Assembly (NCBI RefSeq): GCF_017815515.1 | Contig: NZ_CP072611.1 | Coordinates: forward strand, 1,178,001 to 1,242,000 | Source: Aureimonas populi | Lineage (GTDB): Bacteria > Pseudomonadota > Alphaproteobacteria > Rhizobiales > Rhizobiaceae | Direction: 5' to 3' | Length of the DNA: 64,000 bases | Shown: in pieces, positions 45,986 to 55,028 of the stretch | Layout of the letters: every line of letters begins with the position of its first letter | How positions within the stretch are numbered: the first letter of the stretch is position 1 | The notes under the pieces: generated by a model | Database searches by the model: none | What the model was told of the DNA's origin: nothing | Seen by the model: the letters and a program-made list of their open reading frames with translations, nothing else | Made by a program: the position numbers and the translations under genes

Positions 45986-46930
45986 CCCACTTTGTGCCAG
46001 CTTTGCCGACAGGCTCCAAAGCCGCTCGGCATCATCAGGATTGACTGCATAGGAGCGGACGCCAACAAACGGCTCGTCAGTCGCTTCGGCACGCATGGCT
46101 ACGTCGCAGTCTTCGCAATAGAGGCCGCCGAGGCCGTCGAGCTGGGGCGAGGTCGCTGCCCATACCGCTGTCGCCGCGCCCTGCTCGGGCGTCTTGAACG
46201 TCGGATCGGCCGGAGAGCCGTCCGCGTCGAGCCAGCCGGCCGCGATCATCTCGGTTTGCGACAGGTGCCGTTGCAGCGGTGTGAAGATTTTGCCCGGATG
46301 CAGCGAGAAGGCGCGGATACCAGCCCCACGGCCCAGCCTGTCGATATTGACGGCGAACAGCACGTTGGCCGTCTTGGACTGGCCATAGGCGAGCCATTTG
46401 TCATAGCCGCGCTCGAACTGGATATCATCCCAGCGGATCGGCGAATTGTGATGGCCGGCCGATGACACGGAGACGACGCGCGCACCACCTTCGATCGCGG
46501 GCCAGAGCCGATTAGTCAGCGCGAAATGCCCGAGATGGTTGATGGCGAACTGCGCCTCCCAGCCCGGTCCGACGCGGGTGTCCGGGCAGGCCATGATGCC
46601 TGCGTTGTTGACGAGCATGTCGATGTGGCTGCCGGTGGCAAGGATGCGATCGGCGAAGGACCGCACGCTGTCCAAGTCCGACAGATCCAGTTTCTCGACG
46701 CTTACGCCGTCAATCCCAGCGGTGGCTTTCGCCGCCGAAGCCGGATCGCGCGACGCGATGATTACCCTCGCACCCGCTCCGGCCAACGCCTTCGTCGTTT
46801 CGAGCCCCAGGCCGGAGTGCCCGCCGGTGACGATGGCGTGCTTGCCGGACAGGTCGATGCCCGCGAGCACTTCGCCGGCGGTTGTCCTCGCTCCGAAGCC
46901 GGAGCCAAGCGGTTTCTGGTGATCGGTCAT
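45977..46930 (-). CDS. SDR oxidoreductase (retinol-dehydrogenase-like)
   Basis: This 317-residue extended SDR has TGGHSGLGLETTKALAGAGA for cofactor binding near residue 35, NNAG, SSAGHH at the Ser position, and the catalytic YGQSKTAN. The C-terminal part (HPGKIFTPLQRHL) is that of WWOX/retinol-dehydrogenase-like members. AGGAGAATCAT precedes the ATG. It diverges from the AraC-type regulator, and a 10-bp dyad sits between the two. Its substrate is unknown; it is probably an aldehyde or ketone. Confidence 0.88.
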   Translation of the reverse strand: MTDHQKPLGSGFGARTTAGEVLAGIDLSGKHAIVTGGHSGLGLETTKALAGAGARVIIASRDPASAAKATAGIDGVSVEKLDLSDLDSVRSFADRILATGSHIDMLVNNAGIMACPDTRVGPGWEAQFAINHLGHFALTNRLWPAIEGGARVVSVSSAGHHNSPIRWDDIQFERGYDKWLAYGQSKTANVLFAVNIDRLGRGAGIRAFSLHPGKIFTPLQRHLSQTEMIAAGWLDADGSPADPTFKTPEQGAATAVWAATSPQLDGLGGLYCEDCDVAMRAEATDEPFVGVRSYAVNPDDAERLWSLSAKLAQSGLQ

Positions 46931-46979
46931 ATGATTCTCCTGTCATCGCGGATGGTCAGGAGAAGATCGACGCTGGAAG

Positions 46980-47027
46980 CCGAACGATCCATGCTGTAAG
47001 ATACAAAATTCCTTCTTGATCGTTCGG
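46980..47027. promoter_or_regulatory. Dyad between SDR and AraC-type regulator
   Basis: CCGAACGATC (46980-46989) and its perfect reverse complement GATCGTTCGG (47018-47027) are 28 bases apart in the 107-base divergent promoter. Half-sites on opposite strands fit looping or dimer binding by the adjacent regulator. Confidence 0.65.
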
Positions 47028-47037
47028 ATTTGTTGCC

Positions 47038-47934
47038 TTGGACCCCTTGTCCGATGTCCTTTCCCTGTTGCGGCCGAAAAGCGCGATCAGCGCCGGTCTT
47101 GATGCGGGTGGCGATTGGGCGATCCGTTTCCCACCGCATGAAGGGATCAAGTTCAATGCGGTCATGCGCGGGTCCTGCTGGGTGCAGGTCGAGGGAGAAT
47201 CCGAAGCGCAGAGGATCGAGGCCGGCGACTGCTTCCTCCTGACGCGCGGCCGTCCCTTCAAGTTCGCGACCGATCTCGCGCTGCCGGCGATAGAGTCCCC
47301 TACGATCTACGACGGGGCGGTGGACGGTATCGCCACCTGCAATGGTGGCGGCGACTTCTTTCTGATCGGCGGCCGGTTTTCTTTCGAGGGCGACCATGCG
47401 CCCCTGCTGTTCGACGCCTTGCCGGCCGTCCTTCATGTTCAGGATGCTTCCGCCCAGGCGGCCGTCCTGCGCTGGGCGCTTGAACAACTCGCCGACGAAC
47501 TCAAGACGCGACCACCGGGCGGCGCGTTGATGGCGGAGCATCTTTCGCAGATCATGCTGTTGCAGGTGCTCCGCTTGTGGCTTGCATCCGAAGCCGCGAA
47601 AGCGCCCGGCTGGCTGGGCGCATTGTCGGACCCACGCCTTTCGCGCGCTATCGGAGCGATGCATGCCGATCCGGGCCGGAAGTGGTCTGTTGCTGAACTC
47701 GCTGGCCTCGCAGGTATGTCGAGAACCAGCTTTGCCGAGCGCTTCCGCAACGTGGTCGGGAGGCCGCCGCTCGAATATCTCATCCACTGGCGCATGAGAG
47801 TGGCGGCCGACCGATTGCGGCGAACGGACGAACGCGTTTCTGCGATCGCCCTGTCGGTGGGCTACGAATCCGAAGCGGCGTTCAGCACCACCTTCCGCCG
47901 CATCATCGGAACCTCGCCCGGACGCAATAGATGA
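47038..47934 (+). CDS. AraC-family transcriptional regulator
   Basis: The 298-residue protein has an N-terminal cupin sensor domain (DPLSDVLSLLRPKSAISAG) and a C-terminal pair of helix-turn-helix motifs (WSVAELAGLAGMSRTSFAERF and IALSVGYESEAAFSTTFRRI). The family opening MDPLSDVL points to the TTG at 47038 as start; no ATG fits. It is divergent from the SDR gene and probably activates it in response to a small electrophile or phenolic. The single dyad upstream may be its site. Confidence 0.88.
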   Translation: MDPLSDVLSLLRPKSAISAGLDAGGDWAIRFPPHEGIKFNAVMRGSCWVQVEGESEAQRIEAGDCFLLTRGRPFKFATDLALPAIESPTIYDGAVDGIATCNGGGDFFLIGGRFSFEGDHAPLLFDALPAVLHVQDASAQAAVLRWALEQLADELKTRPPGGALMAEHLSQIMLLQVLRLWLASEAAKAPGWLGALSDPRLSRAIGAMHADPGRKWSVAELAGLAGMSRTSFAERFRNVVGRPPLEYLIHWRMRVAADRLRRTDERVSAIALSVGYESEAAFSTTFRRIIGTSPGRNR

Positions 47935-47966
47935 GTAGACCATGAATCCAAAACTAGACCGTTTCG

Positions 47967-49154
47967 TCATGATGTCATCGGGCAGCATTGGCCGAGATCG
48001 GCCCGTTTTCGCGTGACGATGATCGTCGCTGTCGTCAGCAGAAGGGCCAGAAACGCCACGCCGCCGGCAAGTGCGGGGACGCCCGCCATCGGCAGCCCTC
48101 GTGTCAGCGCGAAGGCACCTAACCCGGCTCCCATAGCATTGCCGAGGTTGAACGCGGCGATGTTGAGCGTCGCGGCCAGATTGGGTGCGGCTTCCGCGCG
48201 AGCGACCGCCTCGGCCTGGAGGATGGCGCAGACCGCAAAGGCGACGATTCCCCAAACGACCACGGCGGTTGTCGCCAGCAGGGGCACGGCTCCAATAAAC
48301 CCGAAGCCAATGAGGACAAGGGCAACGGCCGCGAGAATGCCGGCGAGCGATGGCAGGGCACGCCAGTCCGCAAGCCGCGCGCCGATGAAGTTGCCCAGCG
48401 TCAGGCCGATGCCGCAAACGAGCAGCACGCCGCTGACATAAGAAGGTTCGACCCCCGAAACGTCCGTGAGGATCGGCGTGATATAGGTGAAGAAGGTGAA
48501 CATGCTGGTCGAGGCGACGACGCTGATCCCGAGCGTCAGCCAGACGGGCAACGCCCGCAACGCCCGTAGTTCTGCGCGCAGATTACGACGCTGTTCATTG
48601 CCTTTGGGTAGCCAGAACATAAGACCGGCGAAGGCAACAAGGCCCGCTACCGTCACCGCCCAAAAAGTTGTCCTCCACCCTGCCGCCTGACCGAGCAAGG
48701 TGCCGAACGGGACGCCCAGTACGGTTGCCAAGGTCAGCCCGCCGATCATCAGGGCTATCGCCTGCGCCCTTTTTTCAGGCGGGACCAGACCCGCTGCGAT
48801 CACTGACCCCACGCCGAGAAAGGCCGCGTGGCAGAATGCCGTGACGATACGCGCCGCCATCAGCCAGCCATAACCTGGCGCAAGCGCGCAGGCGGCGTTC
48901 CCCATGATGAACAGACCAAGGAGCAGGAACAGGGCACGGCGGCTCGGCAAGCGCGCAGTGAGCCGCGCGAGCAAGGGGCCGCCGAAGGCGACACCGAGTG
49001 CATAGCCCGAGACGAGCAGCCCTGCTGCCGGGATGCCAACGCCGAGATCGCGCGCTACGTCCGGTAATAGGCCCATGATGACGAACTCGGTCGTGCCGAT
49101 GCCGAAAGCGGCGAGCGCCAGTGCTGCCAGTGGCTTTGTCGCCGTCCTATCCAT
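47967..49154 (-). CDS. MFS efflux transporter (DHA1 type)
   Basis: The 395-residue, 12-segment permease starts ALALAAFGIGTTEFVIMGLLP, the pattern of AraJ/PbuE-like drug:H+ antiporters, and has SGYALGVAFGGPLLARLTAR and GAALGNLIGA-like repeats. It overlaps the upstream hydrolase gene by eight bases, so both are in one operon under the TetR regulator. Likely exports toxic organic compounds. The C-terminus runs to within 33 bases of the convergent AraC gene, with no hairpin seen between. Confidence 0.9.
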   Translation of the reverse strand: MDRTATKPLAALALAAFGIGTTEFVIMGLLPDVARDLGVGIPAAGLLVSGYALGVAFGGPLLARLTARLPSRRALFLLLGLFIMGNAACALAPGYGWLMAARIVTAFCHAAFLGVGSVIAAGLVPPEKRAQAIALMIGGLTLATVLGVPFGTLLGQAAGWRTTFWAVTVAGLVAFAGLMFWLPKGNEQRRNLRAELRALRALPVWLTLGISVVASTSMFTFFTYITPILTDVSGVEPSYVSGVLLVCGIGLTLGNFIGARLADWRALPSLAGILAAVALVLIGFGFIGAVPLLATTAVVVWGIVAFAVCAILQAEAVARAEAAPNLAATLNIAAFNLGNAMGAGLGAFALTRGLPMAGVPALAGGVAFLALLLTTATIIVTRKRADLGQCCPMTS

Positions 49155-50289
49155 AGACCGCGTTCCTGATCTCTGTCGGAAACGCGCCGGACATGCCTTC
49201 AAAGGCGGTGTTGGTGAGCGCGACGACGGACAGCCCGTTCGCGCGGTCGATGAACCAGCTGTGGCCGTAGGCTCCTCCCCATTGCAGCGTGCCCGGCGCT
49301 TGCGGCGTGCCGGTCGGCGCGGGATCGACCAGCACGGCCCATCCATAGCCGAAGCCCCAGCCCGGTCCCTGTGTCTCGGCGTGGGTGCCGACATGATCGG
49401 CGGCCATCGTTTCGACCGTCCTCGAGTTAAGGATTGGTGAGCCGCCGGTGCGGATCGTTTCGAGAAAGCGCAAAACGTCGTCCGCCGTGCCTGCCATGCC
49501 GGCGCCGCCCGATGGATAGGATTTGGCATCGAGGATGCGGGACTGAGCGAAGCACGCGGCCGTGCCGAAAATCGGCACCTGCATTCCGTCCGTCATCAGC
49601 ACCGGCTCGGGATCACCGTCCGCATAGGCGGCGGCCAGGCGTGACGTATCCTGGACGGCAAAGTCCGTATCCGCGAGGCCAAGTAGGACCGACACCTTCT
49701 CACGAACGATCTCGGCGAGGCTCCGGCTTTCCAGCTTCTCCAATATGCCGCCGAGCACGTCGAGGCCGAGGGAGTATTGCCAGCCGGTTCCGGGGGCGAA
49801 CGCCAGCGACGCCGCCCCAAGGCGCGACAGGTTTTCCTGAAATGACAGGCCCGGCTGATCGAGGCCGTCCGAGACATTCAGCTTGTGATAGGGACCATCT
49901 GCCGGCTCCAGAAAGCTGTAGCCGAGGCCGGACGTATGGGTGAGCAGATGATGGACCGCGATCTCCGGCGTCGATCCATCAGGCAGAGCGGGACGGAAAT
50001 CCGGCAGCCATTGCGTCACCGGCGCATGAAGATCTAGCCGGCCTTCCTCGACAAACCGCATAGCCGCCGCCGTCACGATGGGTTTGGTGATGGAAGCAAG
50101 CCGGAAGATCGCATCTTCGCGCATCGGGGTTCGGGTTTCGCGATCTGAGTAGCCGGCGGCGAGGCGATGGATAACCTCACCGTCATGGGCAACGAGCACG
50201 ACGGCACCGACGATGCGCTTCTCAGCGATCGCCTTCTCAATGGCGGCGTCGATGCGGACGGGCGCCTGGGAAAAATCGGGGAGACTCAT
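49147..50289 (-). CDS. Serine hydrolase, beta-lactamase/esterase fold
   Basis: The 380-residue protein has the class-C beta-lactamase-related pattern: FRLASITKPIVTAAAM carries the Ser-x-x-Lys nucleophile near residue 72, HHLLTHTSGLGYSF follows, and the Tyr motif reads QYSLGLD. The late K/H-x-G box reads WGGAYGHSWF. These enzymes are usually esterases, lactonases or peptidases, not antibiotic-degrading. No signal peptide is evident, so it is cytoplasmic. It is the first gene of the operon with the MFS pump and diverges from the TetR gene. Confidence 0.87.
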   Translation of the reverse strand: MSLPDFSQAPVRIDAAIEKAIAEKRIVGAVVLVAHDGEVIHRLAAGYSDRETRTPMREDAIFRLASITKPIVTAAAMRFVEEGRLDLHAPVTQWLPDFRPALPDGSTPEIAVHHLLTHTSGLGYSFLEPADGPYHKLNVSDGLDQPGLSFQENLSRLGAASLAFAPGTGWQYSLGLDVLGGILEKLESRSLAEIVREKVSVLLGLADTDFAVQDTSRLAAAYADGDPEPVLMTDGMQVPIFGTAACFAQSRILDAKSYPSGGAGMAGTADDVLRFLETIRTGGSPILNSRTVETMAADHVGTHAETQGPGWGFGYGWAVLVDPAPTGTPQAPGTLQWGGAYGHSWFIDRANGLSVVALTNTAFEGMSGAFPTEIRNAVYG

Positions 50290-50355
50290 GCGGGTCAGTC
50301 CTCTATAATCACAATGATCATTCCTGAATAACCCGCTCGGAAGGATATTTCCAGA
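50290..50355. promoter_or_regulatory. Divergent promoter between hydrolase and TetR gene
   Basis: The 66-base spacer holds TATAAT (50304-50309) and the palindrome AATGATCATT (50313-50322). Given its position it is probably the operator of the TetR regulator and the -10 of one of the genes. Confidence 0.55.
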
Positions 50356-50985
50356 GTGACCGTTGTGAAAAATAGCAAAATTGCTGCCCGCCCACGCGGC
50401 CGGCCCCGCGCTTTTGACCGTGACGAAGTGTTGGAGAAGGCTGCGGAAACCTTCTGGCGGCTGGGATACGAGGGCGCATCCATCGCCGATCTCACGGCGG
50501 CTATGGGGATCACGCCGCAAAGCCTTTATGCGGCCTTCACGTCGAAGGCCGATCTCTATCGCGAGGCGCTGGCCTGGTATCAGGCCCATATCGGAGCCTC
50601 GACAGCACGCGCGCTCGAAGAGAATGACGTGGTGGCGGGATTGACGCGTGTGCTCCGGGAATCCGCGCGGGAGTTCACAAAACCCGGCCGTCCGCATGGC
50701 TGCATGGTCTCGACCGCCGTGCTGACCTGCGCCATCGAGAACGAGCCGGTTGCCCGGCATGTGTCCGGCCTGCGTGACCGCACTCTTGACGCCATAAAGG
50801 CAAGGATCAAACGCGGAGTTGCGGAAGGACAGTTGCGACCTGAGACGGATGCCGAGGCGCTTGCACGCTTTGTCGGCGCGATGATCCAGGGCATGTCGGT
50901 GCAGGCGCGGGACGGCGCGAACGAGGCAGCGTTGCTCCAACTGACGAAGTATGCGGTCGCGGAGATCGAGCGTCAGCGCGTGTGA
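50356..50985 (+). CDS. TetR-family transcriptional regulator
   Basis: The 209-residue protein has an N-terminal TetR helix-turn-helix: GRPRAFDRDEVLEKAAETFW, then SIADLTAAMGITPQSLYAAFTSKADLYREAL. The C-terminal ligand domain resembles AcrR/NemR-like regulators and contains Cys in HGCMVSTAVLTC, at which NemR-type proteins sense electrophiles; that reading is tentative. GTG at 50356 is taken as start, with GTG 50365 also possible. It is expected to repress the hydrolase-MFS operon. Confidence 0.9.
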   Translation: MTVVKNSKIAARPRGRPRAFDRDEVLEKAAETFWRLGYEGASIADLTAAMGITPQSLYAAFTSKADLYREALAWYQAHIGASTARALEENDVVAGLTRVLRESAREFTKPGRPHGCMVSTAVLTCAIENEPVARHVSGLRDRTLDAIKARIKRGVAEGQLRPETDAEALARFVGAMIQGMSVQARDGANEAALLQLTKYAVAEIERQRV

Positions 50986-51130
50986 TACGAGTGGATCATG
51001 GTGGTTTGCTCGCTCCCGTCCAACTCGCCCCACTATCTGGCGCGGGATGGCAGGCCAACGACGCCAACAGACCTTGAAGGCATCCGCGTGATTTAGCGGC
51101 ACATGTTGTTTAGCTGAAGGCACTCATGCC

Positions 51131-51880
51131 TCATCGAAATCCGCCCGAAGCGACGATCCCTTCGCCGGTGATCCAGGCAGCAGCATCGGAAGCGAGGAAG
51201 ACAGCCACCTTGCCGATATCAGCAGGCTGGCCAAAGCGCCCGGGCGGCGTGGCAGCGACGATCCGCCGTTCGGCTTCCCCGCCAACGACACCGTTGGCAC
51301 GCGTGCCCTCAGTCTCAACGCCACCCGGCGCGATGGTGTTGACCCGAATACCGCGCGGCCCCAACTCAACGGCCACGCTGCGCGTCACCGCGTCGAGGGC
51401 CGCTTTCGTAGCGGAGTAGATCGCCGAATTAGTTTCTGGATTGGCGCTGGCCGTCGAGCCGATGTTGATAATCGACCCTCCCGACGCCGGAAAATGCTTC
51501 GCCGCCTCTTGCGCGACGAGGATCGCACCGAGCACGTTGACGTCGAACTGGCGATGGAATTCGGCCTCGACGATCTCTTCCAAAGGCTGAAAAGAAAACA
51601 CGCCGGCGTTATTCACAATGATGTCGGGTGGTCCGAAAGCGGAGACGGTTTCCGCGAACAGCCGTTCTACCTCGGCGCGTTTCGAGATGTCGGCGCGGAT
51701 GGCGACTGCCCGGCCGTCCGCAGACGTGATCTCCCCGGCAACACGCTCCGCATCCGGCCCGCTTCCCGCATAGTTGACGACGACAGCCGCGCCAGCCGCT
51801 GCCAAGGCCCGCGCGATGCCCGAGCCAATCCCTTTCGAAGCCCCGGTGACAATGGCGATCCTGTTTTGAAGTTCAGTCAT
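51131..51880 (-). CDS. SDR oxidoreductase (FabG-like)
   Basis: The 249-residue classical SDR shows TGASKGIGSGIARALAAAG, NNAGVF, IINIGSTASA with the catalytic Ser, and YSATKAALDAVTRS. The C-terminus ends in GEGIVASGGFR. Its start overlaps the quinone-reductase gene by eight bases, placing it second in the operon divergent from the first LysR gene. It most likely reduces a carbonyl produced in the same response. About 145 bases upstream of its 3' end, toward the TetR stop, contain no gene. Confidence 0.9.
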   Translation of the reverse strand: MTELQNRIAIVTGASKGIGSGIARALAAAGAAVVVNYAGSGPDAERVAGEITSADGRAVAIRADISKRAEVERLFAETVSAFGPPDIIVNNAGVFSFQPLEEIVEAEFHRQFDVNVLGAILVAQEAAKHFPASGGSIINIGSTASANPETNSAIYSATKAALDAVTRSVAVELGPRGIRVNTIAPGGVETEGTRANGVVGGEAERRIVAATPPGRFGQPADIGKVAVFLASDAAAWITGEGIVASGGFR

Positions 51881-52913
51881 TCTGTCCTAACACCAGTTCG
51901 ATGACAATCTTGCCGAAGGGGCCGCGGTCGAGTTGATCGAGCGCGGCCGGCAGTTCGGCGAGGGGATGGATCGTATCGATGACCGGCTTGATCCCCGCAT
52001 GATCGACCGCCGCGACCAGATCCGCCAACGCACGGCGATGCCCGACACCGATGCCGTGGACCGTGACGTTCTTGAGCATCAAAGGACCGGCGGGAGCCGC
52101 AATGTCGAAGCCTTCGAAAACGCCGATCTGGTGAATGTGCCCGCCAATGGCCGCGGCCTGAACGGCCTTAGCGACATGCGGCCCGCCAACCAGTTCGACA
52201 ATATGATCCACACCGCGATCTCCCGTGATGCGCCATACCGCTTCCACCCAGTCTACGCTGGTGCGGTCTATGCCGTGATCGGCCCCGAGCGTTTTCGCAC
52301 GCTCAAGTTTGTCGGTGCTGCCCGAAACGACGAGCACTTGCGCTCCATGCGCCTTGGCGATCTGGAGACCGAACAGAGCCACCCCGCCGGTGCCTTCGAC
52401 CAGAACCGATTGACCCGCATGGAGCTTCCCCTTCTCGATCAATGCGAACCACGCGGTCAGGCCCGCGCAGGGCAAGGTGCTGGCTTCGGCATCGGAAAGG
52501 GTTTCCGGAGCGCGGACGAGCCATTCCTGTGAAAAGGCGACGTATTCCGCGAGCACACCGGGATAGGTGCCGCCAAGGGTGCGATAGGGTGGAGTGCGCG
52601 CATCACCCAGCGGCGCACCGTCAATCCAGCCCGGCGCGAAGGTCGAGATCACACGATCGCCGGTCTGGAACCGGGTAACGTTCTCGCCCAAGGCCACCAC
52701 CGTTCCAGCGAGATCGGAGCCCGGTGTGAACGGGAAGGTCAGCGGCAAAGCCATGCTGCCATCGATGACCAGCTTGTCCCGATAATTGAGTGCCGCCGCC
52801 GTCACCTTCACCAGGACTTCGCCCGGCCCGGGCTTGGGAACCGGCACTTCCCTCAATTCCAGCGTGTTCTGACCAGTCTCATCCATCTCCCAACGCCGCA
52901 TCGTCTCTGTCAT
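51873..52913 (-). CDS. NAD(P)-dependent alcohol dehydrogenase / quinone reductase (MDR superfamily)
   Basis: The 346-residue MDR enzyme contains FPFTPGSDLAGTVVALGEN, LNYRDKLVIDG near residue 40, and the cofactor loop GTGGVALFGLQIAKAHGA. It lacks the catalytic zinc Cys/His set, so it resembles quinone oxidoreductases. ATG 52913 has GAGGAACGAGCG upstream; the frame extends 18 codons more without a ribosome site. It is first in an operon with the SDR and lies divergent to the LysR regulator. Confidence 0.88.
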   Translation of the reverse strand: MTETMRRWEMDETGQNTLELREVPVPKPGPGEVLVKVTAAALNYRDKLVIDGSMALPLTFPFTPGSDLAGTVVALGENVTRFQTGDRVISTFAPGWIDGAPLGDARTPPYRTLGGTYPGVLAEYVAFSQEWLVRAPETLSDAEASTLPCAGLTAWFALIEKGKLHAGQSVLVEGTGGVALFGLQIAKAHGAQVLVVSGSTDKLERAKTLGADHGIDRTSVDWVEAVWRITGDRGVDHIVELVGGPHVAKAVQAAAIGGHIHQIGVFEGFDIAAPAGPLMLKNVTVHGIGVGHRRALADLVAAVDHAGIKPVIDTIHPLAELPAALDQLDRGPFGKIVIELVLGQND

Positions 52914-52924
52914 CGCTCGTTCCT

Positions 52925-52968
52925 CATGTGTTTTGAAGGAGTCGAGGCAACGTACCGTTGAACACATG
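52925..52968. promoter_or_regulatory. Dyad between quinone reductase and LysR gene
   Basis: CATGTGTT (52925-52932) and AACACATG (52961-52968) form a perfect 8-bp inverted repeat spaced by 28 bases. A second ATAT-N7-ATAT word follows near 52985-53001 and resembles the T-N11-A box of LysR regulators. Confidence 0.55.
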
Positions 52969-53020
52969 ATGCCAGCGGGGATATATGATCCTCATATTGG
53001 TTCCCTATGGATGACAATGA

Positions 53021-53926
53021 ATGAGCGATTCGCTCGGTGGCGTGGATGTCTTCGTGGCAGCGGTGGAAAGCGGCAGCTTCGCCGCTGCCGCCGAGCGACT
53101 GCATCTCACGCGATCGGCTGTCGCCAAGACAATCGCGCGCATCGAGGCGCGGCTGAAAGTACGGCTGTTTCACCGTACGACGCGCAGTCAAAACCTGACG
53201 GAAGATGGACAGGTCTATTACGAGCGATGCGTGCGAGCGCTTGAGGAACTGCGGGCTGGGGAAGCGGCGCTCGACTCCGGCCGGCGTGAGGCATCGGGAC
53301 GTCTGCGCGTGTCGATGCCGGTGCTGTTCGGGCGGCGCTGCGTTGCTCCGGTTCTGGCCCGGCTGGCGATGGAGCATCCGAAACTCGAACTCGATCTCTC
53401 CTTTTGCGATCGCCCGGTGGATCTGATCGAAGATGGCTTCGACCTTGCCATCCGCAACGGCCTGATTGGGGAAGGCTCGGGGCTGATGACCCGCACGATT
53501 GGCCTGCAACGGATGACCGTCTGTGCGGCACCGGATTATCTCGCGGCGCATGGAAGGCCGGATACGCTCGAAGACCTCGCAGTCCATCACGCCATGGTTT
53601 ATGGCCGGGCGGGACGTATCAAGACATGGCAGTTTCCAGTGGGTGACCGCGAGGTGCGGGAGATGACACCGCCGAGCCGGATACGCTTCGATGATCTCGA
53701 AGTCATCGCCGACGCAGCAGAAGCTGGGCACGGTCTTGCCTGGTTGCCGTGCTGGTTGATCCGGGAACAGGTTCGCGGCGGCCGGCTCGTTCCGCTTCTG
53801 GAGAACGTGCCGCGCCTTGTGTTCAGGACGCATGCGCTCTGGCCGGAAACGCCGCATCTGCCTCTCCGGGGCCGGTTCGCTATCGACGCGCTTGCGGTGG
53901 CGCTGCCCGGCAGCGCCGAGCTGTGA
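53021..53926 (+). CDS. LysR-family transcriptional regulator
   Basis: The 301-residue protein has the N-terminal LysR helix-turn-helix (VFVAAVESGSFAAAAERLHL, then SAVAKTIARIEARLKVRLFHR) and a C-terminal periplasmic-binding-like sensor domain. An ATG nine bases earlier at 53011 is out of frame. It is divergent from the quinone-reductase/SDR operon and should regulate it. It is a paralogue-type neighbour of the second LysR protein at 56312, but the two differ throughout and are not a recent duplication. Confidence 0.92.
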   Translation: MSDSLGGVDVFVAAVESGSFAAAAERLHLTRSAVAKTIARIEARLKVRLFHRTTRSQNLTEDGQVYYERCVRALEELRAGEAALDSGRREASGRLRVSMPVLFGRRCVAPVLARLAMEHPKLELDLSFCDRPVDLIEDGFDLAIRNGLIGEGSGLMTRTIGLQRMTVCAAPDYLAAHGRPDTLEDLAVHHAMVYGRAGRIKTWQFPVGDREVREMTPPSRIRFDDLEVIADAAEAGHGLAWLPCWLIREQVRGGRLVPLLENVPRLVFRTHALWPETPHLPLRGRFAIDALAVALPGSAEL

Positions 53927-53982
53927 CCGCCGCCGGTTTGCGGATGCGAGGTTGCCAGTCGCGGCGCAGTCTCGATTGGCTA

Positions 53983-55017
53983 TCACGCCAACGGCGGGTT
54001 GAGCCGGGCAAAACCTTCCTGCCTCCGGTAAGGGAAGTAAGGATAGGGTGCGGTGACGGCGCTGGCTTCGTCCAGCTTTGCCACCTGTTCGGGTGTCAGG
54101 TTCCAGCCGACCGCGCCGAGGTTCTGGCGAAGCTGTTCCTCGTTGCGCGCACCGACGATAACCGAGGAAACGGTCGGGCGTTGCAGCAGCCAGTTGAGCG
54201 CGACCTGGGGGACCGTCTTGCCGGTTTCCTCCGCAACAGCATCGAGCGCATCGACCACGCGATAGAGATGTTCGTCGTCTACCGGCGGGCCGAAGCTAGC
54301 GGTCTCGTGCAGGCGGCTGCTGCTGGGCAGCGGCGTGCCGCGCCGGATCTTGCCGGTCAGACGGCCCCAGCCGAGCGGGCTCCAGACCATCGCGCCAAGG
54401 CCCTGATCTGCGCCCAGCGGCATCAGATCCCATTGATAGTCGCGTCCGACCAGCGAATAATAGACCTGATTGGCGACATAGCGCGGCCAGCCGTATCGGT
54501 CTGCGACAGCCAGCGACTTCATGATCTGCCAGCCGGAGAAGTTGGACACGCCGACATAGCGAACCTTGCCGGCGCGAACGAGCGTATCGAGCGTGGAAAG
54601 CACTTCCTCGACCGGCGTGCCGGCGTCGAAGGCGTGAAGTTGCAAGAGGTCGATGTAGTCGGTCTGGAGGCGGCGCAGCGCATCCTCGACGGCACGGATC
54701 AGCCGGAAGCGGGAAGAGCCCGCGTCGTTGGGCCCGTCGCCCATGGGCAGGCTGGTCTTGGTCGAGATCAGCACCGCGTCGCGGCGGCCCTTGATGGCCT
54801 CGCCGAGCACTTGTTCGGAAGCACCGTCAGAATAGACGTCGGCGGTGTCGAACAGGTTGACGCCGGCTTCGAGGCAGACGTCGATGAGGCGACGGGCTTC
54901 GGTGGCATCGGATGTGCCCCAGTTGCCGAAGAGCGGACCGGAGCCGCCGAACGTGCCCGCGCCGAAGCTGAGGACCGGCACCTTGAGGCCGGATTTGCCG
55001 AGCGGTCGATAGTCCAT
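53983..55017 (-). CDS. Aldo/keto reductase
   Basis: The 344-residue TIM-barrel enzyme shows LGKSGLKVPVLSFGAGTFG, NLFDTADVYSDG with the catalytic Asp and Tyr, LISTKTSLP with the Lys, and LLQLHAFD with the His. The C-terminal VIVGARNEEQLRQNLGA binds NADPH. These enzymes reduce aldehydes and quinones. It starts 11 bases after the MFS stop, so the two are in one operon, divergent from the second LysR gene. Confidence 0.92.
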   Translation of the reverse strand: MDYRPLGKSGLKVPVLSFGAGTFGGSGPLFGNWGTSDATEARRLIDVCLEAGVNLFDTADVYSDGASEQVLGEAIKGRRDAVLISTKTSLPMGDGPNDAGSSRFRLIRAVEDALRRLQTDYIDLLQLHAFDAGTPVEEVLSTLDTLVRAGKVRYVGVSNFSGWQIMKSLAVADRYGWPRYVANQVYYSLVGRDYQWDLMPLGADQGLGAMVWSPLGWGRLTGKIRRGTPLPSSSRLHETASFGPPVDDEHLYRVVDALDAVAEETGKTVPQVALNWLLQRPTVSSVIVGARNEEQLRQNLGAVGWNLTPEQVAKLDEASAVTAPYPYFPYRRQEGFARLNPPLA

Positions 55018-55028
55018 GGAAATGCTCC